From positions 17,308-81,307 of the forward strand of contig LNEJ01000028.1 in the NCBI GenBank assembly GCA_001464965.1: a stretch of 64,000 bases of DNA, given 5' to 3'. Within the stretch, counting starts at the first letter, position 1, and every line of letters starts with the position of its first letter. The notes under the pieces were generated by a model. It did not search any database and was not told the origin of the DNA. It saw nothing but the letters and a program-made list of their open reading frames with translations. A program made the translations under genes and the position numbers. Origin of the DNA: Gammaproteobacteria bacterium Ga0074134. GTDB taxonomy: Bacteria; Pseudomonadota; Gammaproteobacteria; Ga0077554; Ga007554. Below, piece after piece: positions 55,862 through 64,000 of the stretch.

Positions 55862-58045
55862 ATGCGGGTGATGGTGCGTTATCTGGCCACTGCTATTATT
55901 CTGTTTCTGTCAGCCTGCGGGGGGCAGACCTGGAATGATCCTTATCCGGCGGATGAGGCCAACAAGAATATTCTGTATTCCGCTTTTGCGGACAGGCCCA
56001 AGCATCTCGATCCCGCGCGCTCCTATAGTTCCAACGAGGTTCAGTTTACGGCCCAGATCTATGAGCCTCCACTCCAGTATCATTACCTCAAGCGCCCTTA
56101 TACGCTGATTCCACTCGGTGCTACTGAAGTCCCACACCCGGTTTTTTTGGATCGTGATGGGCGAGTGTTGTCCAGTGCGTCGCAGGAGGTGGCGTACAGT
56201 GTTTACGAGATACACATCCGTCCTGGTGTGTATTATCAGCCCCACCCTGCCTTTGCTCGTGATGCGAGCAAGCGTTTTTTATATCACGACCTGGATGCGA
56301 AAAGTTTGGCGGGTATTAAGACCTTGGCCGATTTTGCCAAAACAGGCAGTCGTGAACTGGTGGCTGATGATTATGTGAATCAGATTAAACGCCTTGCCCA
56401 TCCACGCCTGCATTCGCCGATTCTGGGGGCGATGAGCGAATACATTGTTGGCCTAAAGAGCTATGCGCAGCGGCTGGATAAGGCCTATGAAAGCCTGGTG
56501 GCCGCCACAGGCGATAAAAAGGCTTATCTCGATCTTGGCCAGTTCGATTTTGAGGGTGTTCAGGTTGTTGACCGTTATACCTACCGCATCAAGGTGCAAG
56601 GGCAGTACCCGCAACTTTTATATTGGTTGGCCATGCCGTTTTTTGCGCCTGTCCCTGCGGAGGCCGATCGTTTCTATTCGCAAACGGGATTGGTTGAAAA
56701 GAACATTACTCTTGATTGGTATCCGGTGGGAACCGGGCCTTACATGCTGACCGTGAATAATCCGAACCGGCAGATGGTGCTGGAACGCAATCCGAATTTT
56801 CACGGTGAGCGTTATCCCTCTGAAGGTGAGCCTGCGGATCAAGGCAAGGGATTTCTGAAGGACGCCGGCAAGCCGCTGCCTTTTGTGGATAAGGTTGTTT
56901 TCAGTCTCGAAAAGGAAACAATTCCTTACTGGAATAAATTCCTGCAAGGTTACTATGATGCCTCGGGGATCAGTTCCGACAGTTTTGATCAGGCGGTACG
57001 TGTCGGTGGCCAGGGCGAAGTGGGCTTGACCGAAGATATGCAGGCGAAGGGTATCAAGCTAAACACTTCGGTGGAGACCTCGACGTTCTATATGGGGTTC
57101 AATATGCTCGACCCGGTGATAGGAGGGTATAGCGAGCAGGCACGCAAGTTGCGCCAGGCAGTTTCAATTGCCATCGATCATGAAGAATATATTTCCATCT
57201 TTACCAATGGCCGCGGTATCGCCGCTCAAGGTCCGGTCCCGCCCGGCATCTTCGGCTATCAGGAAGGTGCTGAAGGTATCAATCCCTATGTATATCGCTG
57301 GGCGAATGGCAAGCCGCAGCGCAAGTCTCTTGATGAAGCTCGCCGCTTGCTGGCGGAGGCGGGGTATCCGGGCGGGAGGGATGAAAAAACAGGCAGGCCC
57401 TTGTTGTTGTATCTGGATATCACAGCCTCGGGGCCGGATGACAAGGCATTGCTGGACTGGTATCGCAAGCAGCTCCAGAAAATCGATGTGCAGTTGATAA
57501 TTCGCAATACCGATTACAACCGCTTTCAGGAAAAGATGTTGAAGGGTGATGCGCAGTTGTTTACCTGGGGCTGGAATGCTGACTACCCTGACCCTGAAAA
57601 TTTCCTGTTTCTGCTTTACGGGCCAAACAGCAAGGTGGGGAAAAACGGTGAGAACGCGGCCAATTACGATAGCCCGGAGTTCAATCGCCTGTTTGAACGT
57701 ATGAAAAATATGGAAAACAGTCCGGAACGGCTCGCCATTATTAAGGAAATGGTGGAGATTGCGCGGCGTGATGCGCCATGGCTATGGGGTTTTCATCCGA
57801 AGCGATTTACGCTCTACCATGGCTGGTATCACAACGCCAAGCCTAACCTGATGGCTAATAACACGCTCAAATATCTGAGAATAGATCCGCAGTTGCGCGA
57901 GCAAAAACGCGTCGAATGGAATCATCCGATAGTCTGGCCGTTTGTGGCTTTAATTCTGGTGTTAGTTTTGGCTACGTTGCCGGCCATCGTGATTTATGTG
58001 CGCCGCGAATATTCGGCACCTAAACTACCGCAACTCGATTCTTGA
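55862..58045 (+). CDS. ABC importer substrate-binding lipoprotein (peptide/nickel/opine family 5)
   Basis: Binds oligopeptide-like ligands outside the inner membrane and passes them to the permeases encoded next. 727 residues, longer than DppA/OppA (about 540). N-terminal lipobox LSAC (Cys19). Family-5 text: HLDPARSYSSNEVQFTAQIYEPP, YPVGTGPYMLTVNNPNRQMVLERNPNFHGE, RKLRQAVSIAIDHEEYISIF and FTWGWNADYPDPENFLFLLYG. The C-terminus has a predicted membrane helix (PIVWPFVALILVLVLATLPAIVIYV, about 684-708), unusual for a binding protein that is also a lipoprotein. ATG at 55862; a second ATG three codons later is possible. The stop overlaps the first alternative start of the permease gene. Confidence 0.9.
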   Translation: MRVMVRYLATAIILFLSACGGQTWNDPYPADEANKNILYSAFADRPKHLDPARSYSSNEVQFTAQIYEPPLQYHYLKRPYTLIPLGATEVPHPVFLDRDGRVLSSASQEVAYSVYEIHIRPGVYYQPHPAFARDASKRFLYHDLDAKSLAGIKTLADFAKTGSRELVADDYVNQIKRLAHPRLHSPILGAMSEYIVGLKSYAQRLDKAYESLVAATGDKKAYLDLGQFDFEGVQVVDRYTYRIKVQGQYPQLLYWLAMPFFAPVPAEADRFYSQTGLVEKNITLDWYPVGTGPYMLTVNNPNRQMVLERNPNFHGERYPSEGEPADQGKGFLKDAGKPLPFVDKVVFSLEKETIPYWNKFLQGYYDASGISSDSFDQAVRVGGQGEVGLTEDMQAKGIKLNTSVETSTFYMGFNMLDPVIGGYSEQARKLRQAVSIAIDHEEYISIFTNGRGIAAQGPVPPGIFGYQEGAEGINPYVYRWANGKPQRKSLDEARRLLAEAGYPGGRDEKTGRPLLLYLDITASGPDDKALLDWYRKQLQKIDVQLIIRNTDYNRFQEKMLKGDAQLFTWGWNADYPDPENFLFLLYGPNSKVGKNGENAANYDSPEFNRLFERMKNMENSPERLAIIKEMVEIARRDAPWLWGFHPKRFTLYHGWYHNAKPNLMANNTLKYLRIDPQLREQKRVEWNHPIVWPFVALILVLVLATLPAIVIYVRREYSAPKLPQLDS

Positions 58046-58068
58046 ATGGACAGGGTATTGCATCAGTT

Positions 58069-59046
58069 ATGATTAACTATATTATTCGCCGGTTTTTCTA
58101 TGCGATACCGATTTTGATCGGGGTTAATCTGCTGACCTTTGCGTTATTTTTTGTGGTGAATACCCCCGATGACATGGCGCGTATGAACCTTGGCATGAAG
58201 CGCGTCACGCCGGAGGCGATGGAAAAGTGGAAGCATGAGCGGGGGTATGACAAGCCTCTTGTCTTCAATGGCGGCGCTGCAGGGTCAGAAAAATTCACTG
58301 ATACCATTTTCTATGATAAATCCGTCAAATTGTTTGTTTTTGAATTTGGCCAATCGGACAGTGGGCGCGACATTACCTACGACATCAAGCAACGCATGTG
58401 GCCAAGTCTTGTTGTGGCGCTGCCGATCCTGTTGATCGGGCTTTTGACGAATATCACGTTTGCGTTGCTGGTGGCATTCTTTCGTGCCACCTATATCGAT
58501 TTCTGGGGGGTAGTGTTGTGCGTAACCCTCATGTCTATTTCCAGTCTTTTCTATATCATCGGTGGTCAATATCTGGTGGGAAAATTGTGGCACCTTGTGC
58601 CAATCTCCGGATATGAAGAAGGTTTTGATGCGCTCAAGTTTGTGGTTCTGCCGGTCATGGTAGGTGTGGCCAGCGGCATTGGGTCGGGGATACGCTGGTA
58701 TCGCACCATTTTTCTCGAAGAGATGGGCAAGGATTATGTGCGCACCGCGCGCGCCAAAGGCTTATCCGAGTCGCTGGTGTTGTTCAGGCATGTATTGAAG
58801 AACGCCATGATTCCCATTCTTACAGGCGTGGTGGTGATTCTGCCGCTGTTGTTTATGGGGAATCTGGTGCTGGAGTCGTTCTTTGGTATTCCTGGGTTGG
58901 GCAGTTACACCATCGATGCCATTAATATGCAGGATTTTGCTATCGTGCGCAGTATGGTGTTCCTGGGCTCCATTTTATACATCCTCGGATTATTGCTGAC
59001 CGATATCTCGTACACTCTCGTCGATCCGCGCGTGAAGCTGGCATAA
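58069..59046 (+). CDS. ABC importer permease, YejB/DppB-like
   Basis: First permease of the importer. 325 residues, six membrane segments, beginning with the class signature YIIRRFFYAIPILIGVNLLTFALFF. A periplasmic loop follows (about 30-105, HERGYDKPLVFNGG, FGQSDSGRDITYDIKQRMW). The EAA loop, which contacts the ATPase, is EEMGKDYVRTARAKGLSESLVLFRHVLKNAMIPIL. It is closest in pattern to YejB. A TTG at 58042 is open, but the ATG at 58069 starts the conserved helix. Four nt before the next gene. Confidence 0.92.
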   Translation: MINYIIRRFFYAIPILIGVNLLTFALFFVVNTPDDMARMNLGMKRVTPEAMEKWKHERGYDKPLVFNGGAAGSEKFTDTIFYDKSVKLFVFEFGQSDSGRDITYDIKQRMWPSLVVALPILLIGLLTNITFALLVAFFRATYIDFWGVVLCVTLMSISSLFYIIGGQYLVGKLWHLVPISGYEEGFDALKFVVLPVMVGVASGIGSGIRWYRTIFLEEMGKDYVRTARAKGLSESLVLFRHVLKNAMIPILTGVVVILPLLFMGNLVLESFFGIPGLGSYTIDAINMQDFAIVRSMVFLGSILYILGLLLTDISYTLVDPRVKLA

Positions 59047-59055
59047 AAAGTGTTG

Positions 59056-60567
59056 ATGACAACAAAAAAGATCATAGGCAGCGTGACACTGGTGTTCGTT
59101 GCGGCATCCGTGCTGCTTGTTTTTGCAGTATCGTTTTTGCCCGTCAAATTTGTCGTGCTGTGGACGGATGTGTTGATCTTTATCTTATGTGCGATGTGCA
59201 TGGGATTCGCCGCCTATGCCAGCCAGCATGAACACCTGCGCGCGCCGTGGCGTGAAGTGGCACGTGACCGCGTAGGTGTGATTGCCGTCGTCTTCCTCAG
59301 TGCTTATCTTGTTATCGGGTTGCTGGATTCTGTGCATTTTAGAATGCCGCTGCCCGATGTAAAGCAATCCACCGAACAGCAGTATTCGAATGATGTGTTG
59401 AGCGTTCTGGACTGGATGGCCACGCCTGTCCGTGAAGGTGTTGAGAAGAGCTATTCCGCACCCTTCGCCGCCCACCTTTATGTAAAGGAAACTGTGGATT
59501 TACCCGATGGCAGCAAGGTGCGCCTCTATCCTCGCCTTCAGCATGGTGGCGCCCATCTGAATAATCCTGAACAAGAGCGTTCCGGTGACATTTTGAATAC
59601 ATCGTTGTCGTCCATTTTTGAGGGCATGGTGGTATGGGCTGTTTTAACCGTGCTATTGATATCGTGGCTGGCACGGCGGCACCACCGCCCAGTATCGGAA
59701 ATGTTTGGGCTGGTGATGCGTGGACGGACAGAAATTCCATGGCATGTGATTTTATTAGCCACGGCCATTTTGATTCTATTCGCGATGTTGGCGATGAATC
59801 TATCGGGGAAATATCATATCTTCGGTACTGACAAGGTTGGGCAGGATACTTTCTATCAAACCCTCAAGAGTATCCGCACGGGCCTGGTGATCGGCACACT
59901 CACCACTCTGGTCATGCTGCCGTTTGCCATTCTTGCTGGAATCGCCGCGGGCTACTTTCGCGGATTGGCGGACGATGTCATTCAATACGTCTATACCACA
60001 CTGAGTTCGATACCTGGCGTATTGTTGATTGCGGCGGCGATCCTGATGTTGCAGGTCTATATGGCGACACATCCTGAGTTGTTTGAAACAGCGGCGGCAC
60101 GCGCTGATCTGCGCCTGCTGTTTCTGTGCATCATCCTGGGTGTCACGAGCTGGACGGGGCTATGCCGGTTGCTGCGCGGTGAGGCCATGAAGCTGCGCGA
60201 GATGGATTATATCCAAGCGGCTGTGGCGTTTGGAGTGGGCCATTTCAAGATCATAGGCCGCCATATTCTGCCGAATGTCATGCATATCGTGTTGATCTCG
60301 ATAGTGCTGGACTTCAGCTCCTTGGTGCTGGCGGAGGCGGTGCTGTCCTACGTCGGCGTTGGTGTCGATCCCACCATGAACAGTTGGGGGAATATGATCA
60401 ACAGTGCGCGCCTGGAAATGGCGCGCGAGCCGATTGTTTGGTGGCCATTGCTCGCCGCGTTTATATTCATGTTTGTCCTGGTGCTGTCGGCCAATCTCTT
60501 CGCCGATGCAGTACGGGATGCCTTTGATCCACGCTTGCGCAGGAGTGGGCTAAGAGCCTGTCTGTGA
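59056..60567 (+). CDS. ABC importer permease, YejE/DppC-like, with long N-terminal extension
   Basis: Second permease. 503 residues, about 160 longer than E. coli YejE. Two extra hydrophobic helices lie in the first 60 residues, then a third (IAVVFLSAYLVIGLLD, about 75) and a periplasmic insert with TVDLPDGSKVRLYPRL. The core permease resumes near 250: KYHIFGTDKVGQDTFYQTLKSIRTGLVIG, typical of DppC, and the EAA loop EMDYIQAAVAFGVGHFKIIGRHILPNVMHIVLISI. The final residues (LRACL) and the TGA stop come from family-A element copy 2, which begins at 60551; the native end was probably close to FDPRLRRS. Starts GTG 59050, TTG 59053 or ATG 59056. Confidence 0.88.
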   Translation: MTTKKIIGSVTLVFVAASVLLVFAVSFLPVKFVVLWTDVLIFILCAMCMGFAAYASQHEHLRAPWREVARDRVGVIAVVFLSAYLVIGLLDSVHFRMPLPDVKQSTEQQYSNDVLSVLDWMATPVREGVEKSYSAPFAAHLYVKETVDLPDGSKVRLYPRLQHGGAHLNNPEQERSGDILNTSLSSIFEGMVVWAVLTVLLISWLARRHHRPVSEMFGLVMRGRTEIPWHVILLATAILILFAMLAMNLSGKYHIFGTDKVGQDTFYQTLKSIRTGLVIGTLTTLVMLPFAILAGIAAGYFRGLADDVIQYVYTTLSSIPGVLLIAAAILMLQVYMATHPELFETAAARADLRLLFLCIILGVTSWTGLCRLLRGEAMKLREMDYIQAAVAFGVGHFKIIGRHILPNVMHIVLISIVLDFSSLVLAEAVLSYVGVGVDPTMNSWGNMINSARLEMAREPIVWWPLLAAFIFMFVLVLSANLFADAVRDAFDPRLRRSGLRACL

Positions 60568-60821
60568 ATAAATCATCCCTGCGTTGCTGCCCCAAAACAC
60601 GCCAGGCAAGACGCGAGGTGCGAAGTTTGGTTGTTCCAAATAAGCGGCGAGCAACGCCGCATGGCGTGTTTTGGGGCGTAACCCGAAGGGACGGGGTCGG
60701 TTTTGCGCAGTGCGGCGTCACGCTTCGCTCATGTGCAACAAGCACACTACACTCAGCGTTCCTTGCCCTGCGCAAAACCAGCCTCCGTCGCAGGGATGAT
60801 TTATTCACAGACAGGCTCTTA
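60551..60821. repeat. Terminal-inverted-repeat element, family A copy 2
   Basis: 271 bp, same ends as the copy at 17626 (TAAGAGCCTGTCTGTGAATA and its complement). Internally it has GCCCCAAAACACGCC and the inverted GGCGTGTTTTGGGGC, plus about 45 extra bases (GAAGGGACGGGGTCGG region) not in copy 1. It lies inside the importer operon between the second permease and the ATPase. Confidence 0.85.
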
Positions 60822-60838
60822 AGAATGACGCTTTCAAA

Positions 60839-62869
60839 ATGACCGATATTTTATTGCAGGTAGAAAATCTAAAAACCTGGTTTGGCAGCGGTGCGGGAGC
60901 AGTGCGCGCTGTGGATGGTGTCAGTTTTGAGATCAAGCGCGGCGAGACCTTTGCGTTGCTGGGGGAGTCCGGTTGCGGCAAATCGGTGACTTCGTTGTCG
61001 ATTATGCGTTTGTTGTCCCAGCCAGCGGGTCAGGTTGTCGGGGGACGGGCTTTATTGGAAGGCCAGGACTTGCTGCGGCTGCCCGAGGTCAAAATGCGCG
61101 ATGTGCGCGGCGGACGTGTCGCCATGATCTTTCAGGAACCGATGACATCGTTGAATCCGGTACTCACAGTTGGGGAACAGATTTGCGAAAGCCTGCGCCG
61201 TCATCGTGGCCTGAAGGGTGAAAAGGCGCAGGCGGCATTGCTCGAATTACTCGATGCCGTCGGCATACCCGATCCCCGGCAGCGCGCACTTGAATATCCT
61301 CATCAGCTCTCTGGCGGGATGAAGCAGCGCATCATGATTTCCATTGCCTTGGCCGGCGAGCCGGAACTGCTGATTGCCGATGAACCAACCACCGCGCTTG
61401 ATGTGACGATACAGGCACAGATTCTGGAATTGTTGCGCACCCTGCAGAAGGAGCGGGGCATGTCGATCATGCTCATTACCCACGACCTGGGTGTGGTGGC
61501 GGAGCTTGCTGATCGTGTCGCGGTGATGTATGCCGGGCAAATCGTGGAGCAGGCGAGTGTGCGAGAGTTCTTTAATGCGCCTCAGCATCCTTATAGCCGA
61601 AAATTATTTGACTCGCTGCCGGATATAAACAAGCGCAAGAGCAAGCTCGCCATTATTGCGGGTTCAGTACCCAATTTGGGGCAGGAGTTCAAAGGCTGCC
61701 GCTTTGCCGATCGTTGCGAGCTTGCCTGGCAGACCTGCCGCGATGTTGAACCTGTGTGGCAGATATCCGATGAAGGGCGTGGCATTCGTTGCCATCTGTA
61801 TGATGCTCAGTTGCTGTCCGGGCGTCCGGTGAGTCAGGTGGCGCCGGTAGTTGTTGAGGAAGAAGTTGTTCCAGAGAAAGCAAATCAGCAAATATCACTT
61901 TTAGAGATAAATAATCTGAAAGTTCATTACCCCATACACAAAGGTCTGTTCAAGCGGCGCGTGGGGCAGGTGCACGCTGTGGATGGTGTATCGTTTAATA
62001 TTGAAACAGGACGCACGCTGGCGCTGGTAGGGGAGTCGGGCTGCGGCAAAACCACGGCGGGCAAGGCTATATTGCAGCTTATACGCCCGACCGCCGGCAC
62101 GGTCTATTTTCAGGGAACCAGCCTGAACGATCTGCGCGGTGAAAGTCTGCGCAAACGGCGCGCGGATTTTCAAATTATTTTCCAGGATCCTTATTCCTCG
62201 ATGAATCCGCGCATGCGGGTGGCGGACATCATAGAGGAGGGTATGACGGCGCTTGGTGTTGAGGTATCGCGGCAGTCCCGCCAGGCGCGGGTTGACGAAT
62301 TGTTGACCCAGGTGGGGCTGTCACCGTCCATGAAATACCGTTATCCCCATGAATTTTCGGGCGGGCAGCGGCAGCGCATCTGCATTGCCAGGGCGTTGGC
62401 GGTGAATCCCAAGCTGATAGTGTGCGACGAACCTACCAGTGCGCTGGATGTTTCAGTGCAGGCGCAGATCCTGAATCTGCTCAAGCGCCTGCAAGATGAA
62501 CTTGGCCTGTCGTATCTTTTTATCACCCATAATCTGTCGGTGGTGGCGTATCTCGCGCACGAAGTGGCGGTGATGTACCTTGGTCGTATCGTGGAACGCG
62601 GCACGGTTGAGGAGGTATTGCAGAACCCGCGCCATCCTTACACACAGGCTTTGTTGGCCGCCGTTCCCGTGCCTGATCCTGACAGCCGCCGTGAAATCTC
62701 GCCGCTGAAGGGCGACATGCCTTCGCCTATCCATCCTCCCGCTGGTTGCCATTTCCACCCGCGCTGCCCCCACGCCATGCCGATATGCCACGACATCTAT
62801 CCTGGGGAAACGGTCTTGAGTGACAAGCATCGTGTGCATTGCCATCTTTATCAGGATTCCGCGTGCTGA
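60839..62869 (+). CDS. ABC importer ATPase with two nucleotide-binding domains, YejF-like
   Basis: Energises the importer encoded just upstream. 676 residues with two complete ABC domains. Domain 1: Walker A GESGCGKS (about 40), signature LSGGMKQR, Walker [14 protein letters not shown]. Domain 2: Walker [10 protein letters not shown] (about 400), signature FSGGQRQR, Walker [14 protein letters not shown]. Each ends with an oligopeptide-type C-terminal Cys cluster ([15 protein letters not shown] and [15 protein letters not shown]), seen in Opp/Dpp ATPases. ATG at 60839; the element's right end lies 17 nt upstream, so its message may need a promoter from the element or readthrough. Confidence 0.95.
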   Translation: MTDILLQVENLKTWFGSGAGAVRAVDGVSFEIKRGETFALLGESGCGKSVTSLSIMRLLSQPAGQVVGGRALLEGQDLLRLPEVKMRDVRGGRVAMIFQEPMTSLNPVLTVGEQICESLRRHRGLKGEKAQAALLELLDAVGIPDPRQRALEYPHQLSGGMKQRIMISIALAGEPELLIADEPTTALDVTIQAQILELLRTLQKERGMSIMLITHDLGVVAELADRVAVMYAGQIVEQASVREFFNAPQHPYSRKLFDSLPDINKRKSKLAIIAGSVPNLGQEFKGCRFADRCELAWQTCRDVEPVWQISDEGRGIRCHLYDAQLLSGRPVSQVAPVVVEEEVVPEKANQQISLLEINNLKVHYPIHKGLFKRRVGQVHAVDGVSFNIETGRTLALVGESGCGKTTAGKAILQLIRPTAGTVYFQGTSLNDLRGESLRKRRADFQIIFQDPYSSMNPRMRVADIIEEGMTALGVEVSRQSRQARVDELLTQVGLSPSMKYRYPHEFSGGQRQRICIARALAVNPKLIVCDEPTSALDVSVQAQILNLLKRLQDELGLSYLFITHNLSVVAYLAHEVAVMYLGRIVERGTVEEVLQNPRHPYTQALLAAVPVPDPDSRREISPLKGDMPSPIHPPAGCHFHPRCPHAMPICHDIYPGETVLSDKHRVHCHLYQDSAC

Positions 62870-62993
62870 GTGCATGGCGGTGGAAGCTTGAATGAAGTCT
62901 CGAAGCGCAATCCGGGCTACTTGCTCATCAGTTTCAAAAAAGTGGCTCTTCAAAAGTGAAGCCGATTTAGGCTCCACGCTTTTTTGTCAGGCG

Positions 62994-63924
62994 CTATTTT
63001 TGGCGCTGATTAACCAAGGTACGCTCAATCACATCACACGCATTTTTCGCACCATCTTCGAATTGAATTACTTTGCCGATCTCTTTCGCACGCGCTTTGT
63101 AATTTGGCTGGCTCAGTAGTTCTTCGATCACTGGGGTAGCCTTTTCTACGCTATAGTTTTTACGCGCCAACCATTTGCCCACTCCGAGTCTTTCGACGCG
63201 CTCGCCGTTGTCAAATTGATCGAAGCCAAATGGCACAACCAATATAGGCCGTTGCGCACGCAGGCTCTGCGCCAGGGTTCCTATGCCACCTTGGTGTACG
63301 ATGAGACAGGCTTGCGGGAAGAGTTTTTCGTAAGCAACGTAGTCGATGATGAGGAGATCATTGCCTGGTTCGATTGCTGTGATTTGATCACTGTGAGAAC
63401 CACACACCAATATGGCACGGCGCTTGAGTTTACATGCGATAGCGGCGCTGACAATGAAAAAATCATCGGCTACATTGACTGCAGCAGAGCCGAGTGCAAA
63501 GACGACGGGGGCTTCGCCTCCATCGATGAACAGTTGTAACTCGCGCAACGTCGTATTGTCTGCTATTTCGCTTGAAAACAAGGGAAAGCCGGTCATTGTT
63601 GTATTCACCGGCCAATCGACTTGAGCTTCGGAAAAACAGCTGGAGAACATAGCGAGTGTGCCGCAAGGTGAATATTGCCCCTCAAACAGTGGGTGACCGC
63701 TTGGCGATGGAAGTTGATGGCGCGTACAGAGTTGATACAGCGGTTTGACCCATGGCTTAGTTGTCCACTTTAATAGTTTGAACAGGCCGCGATACAAGGC
63801 GGGCCATAAGCGGTGAAGCGTTCTTAGCCAGGGTGCCGCCGATATGATCGGCGGATCATAGACTGAAAGAAAAAACATCGGCGCTAATATGGTGGATAAC
63901 CAAGGTGTAGTGGCATAGTTAATT
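62994..63924 (-). pseudogene. Glycosyltransferase (UGT/MGT-like), 5'-truncated
   Basis: Encodes the C-terminal two thirds of a nucleotide-sugar-dependent GT1-type glycosyltransferase. The donor-binding part is clear: FALGSAAVNVADDF, VHQGGIGTLAQSLRAQRPILVVPFGFDQFDNGERVERLGVGKWL. Upstream of the first in-frame ATG (63878) the reading frame keeps matching the family (INYATTPWLSTILAP, then FFLSVYDPPII) for about 15 codons. It then meets a stop at 63938-63936, just past the apparent IS end. Family members are about 400-430 residues, so some 110-120 N-terminal residues are missing. A truncated 294-residue protein could still be made from 63878, but it would lack the acceptor domain start. Confidence 0.65.
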
Positions 63925-64000
63925 TGGCCACCTGATTATGGGTGATAACATCACCCTCAATATAAAACAGGTGACGAAATGGCAAAAAGCAGACGGACAT
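63925..64000 (+). mobile_element. Left end of an insertion sequence, probably IS3 family (partial)
   Basis: From about 63925, TGGCCACCTGATTATGGGTG begins sequence unrelated to the glycosyltransferase, with an internal palindrome GGGTGATAACATCACCC. An ATG at 63979 follows AGGTGACGAA and reads MAKSRRT before the window ends, resembling the start of IS3-family OrfA transposases. The family call rests on these few residues, so it is tentative. Confidence 0.45.

Noticed and set aside
55644..55871. 75-codon frame in the fabI/ABC importer gap
   Set aside because: Overlaps the importer start, no recognisable domain, and composition looks intergenic.
62453..62977. Minus-strand 174-codon frame overlapping the ABC ATPase
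   Set aside because: Mostly antisense to the second nucleotide-binding domain; only its first 40 codons are outside, with no family match.

Overview
The window reads as a stretch of a gammaproteobacterial chromosome, densely coding on both strands. The assignment rests on gene neighbourhoods typical of that class: bamD divergent from rluD-pgeF; murJ-ribF-ileS-lspA; tRNA-Leu-tig-clpP-clpX-lon-hupB-tRNA-Val-tRNA-Asp-ppiD; rarA and serS together; nadE-glnB. The glutamate-cysteine ligase is of the type first named from acidithiobacilli, and an EpsL-type barrel, an ArsC/ArsB pair and FNR-like sites are present. An environmental, probably facultative or microaerobic organism is likely. No 16S rRNA is present, so genus cannot be given.

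Layout. 1-12 kb: small heat-shock protein, aconitase, arsenate reductase and arsenite pump, a P-type ATPase resembling animal Na,K-ATPase (type IIC signatures), a patatin-like lipase, a lone GspH/FimT pseudopilin, and a three-gene cluster (small acidic protein, DksA/TraR-like zinc finger, HPF-cold-shock fusion) behind a perfect FNR-like palindrome. 12-17.5 kb, minus strand: rarA, lipoprotein, crcB, DUF190, serS, cysG, with stop/start overlaps. 17.9-25.9 kb: small secreted protein, murJ, ribF, ileS, lspA, and a solitary fliK. 26-29.3 kb: an AT-richer stretch with possible RTX remnants, then two exopolysaccharide genes. 29.5-32.5 kb: sucD without sucC, nadE, glnB. 32.7-40.5 kb: nitroreductase, bamD, a second BamD-like lipoprotein fused to a SPOR domain, then rluD, pgeF, a ZIP transporter, an ACT-domain regulator, def and radA. 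40.7-44.7 kb: gshA-gshB-apbE and a NusG-domain-II protein. 44.9-54.8 kb: cold-shock protein and the protein-quality-control block (tig, clpP, clpX, lon, hupB, ppiD) with three tRNAs. 54.8-62.9 kb: fabI and a four-gene peptide/opine-type ABC importer. The right edge holds a glycosyltransferase gene cut at its 5' end by an apparent IS3-family element that runs out of the window.

The most distinctive non-genic feature is a set of short dispersed elements with terminal inverted repeats (roughly 120-270 bp, no coding capacity). I separate families A (17626, 60551), B (35219, 44063, decayed 3650), C (24594, 40501, fragments at 5602 and 32689), a single 254-bp palindrome D (5646), and a 33-34-nt hairpin E in three copies. 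Their ends sit directly on gene ends: they supply or abut stop codons of apbE, the nitroreductase, a permease, lspA and radA. Two full family-B copies place TAGGAT, a Shine-Dalgarno-like string, just before the next start codon.

The best leads for undescribed biology are the BamD-SPOR fusion, the FNR-fronted DksA-like/HPF-CSD cluster, and the gene-boundary behaviour of these elements. All functional statements are by recognition of sequence motifs; no database search was run.
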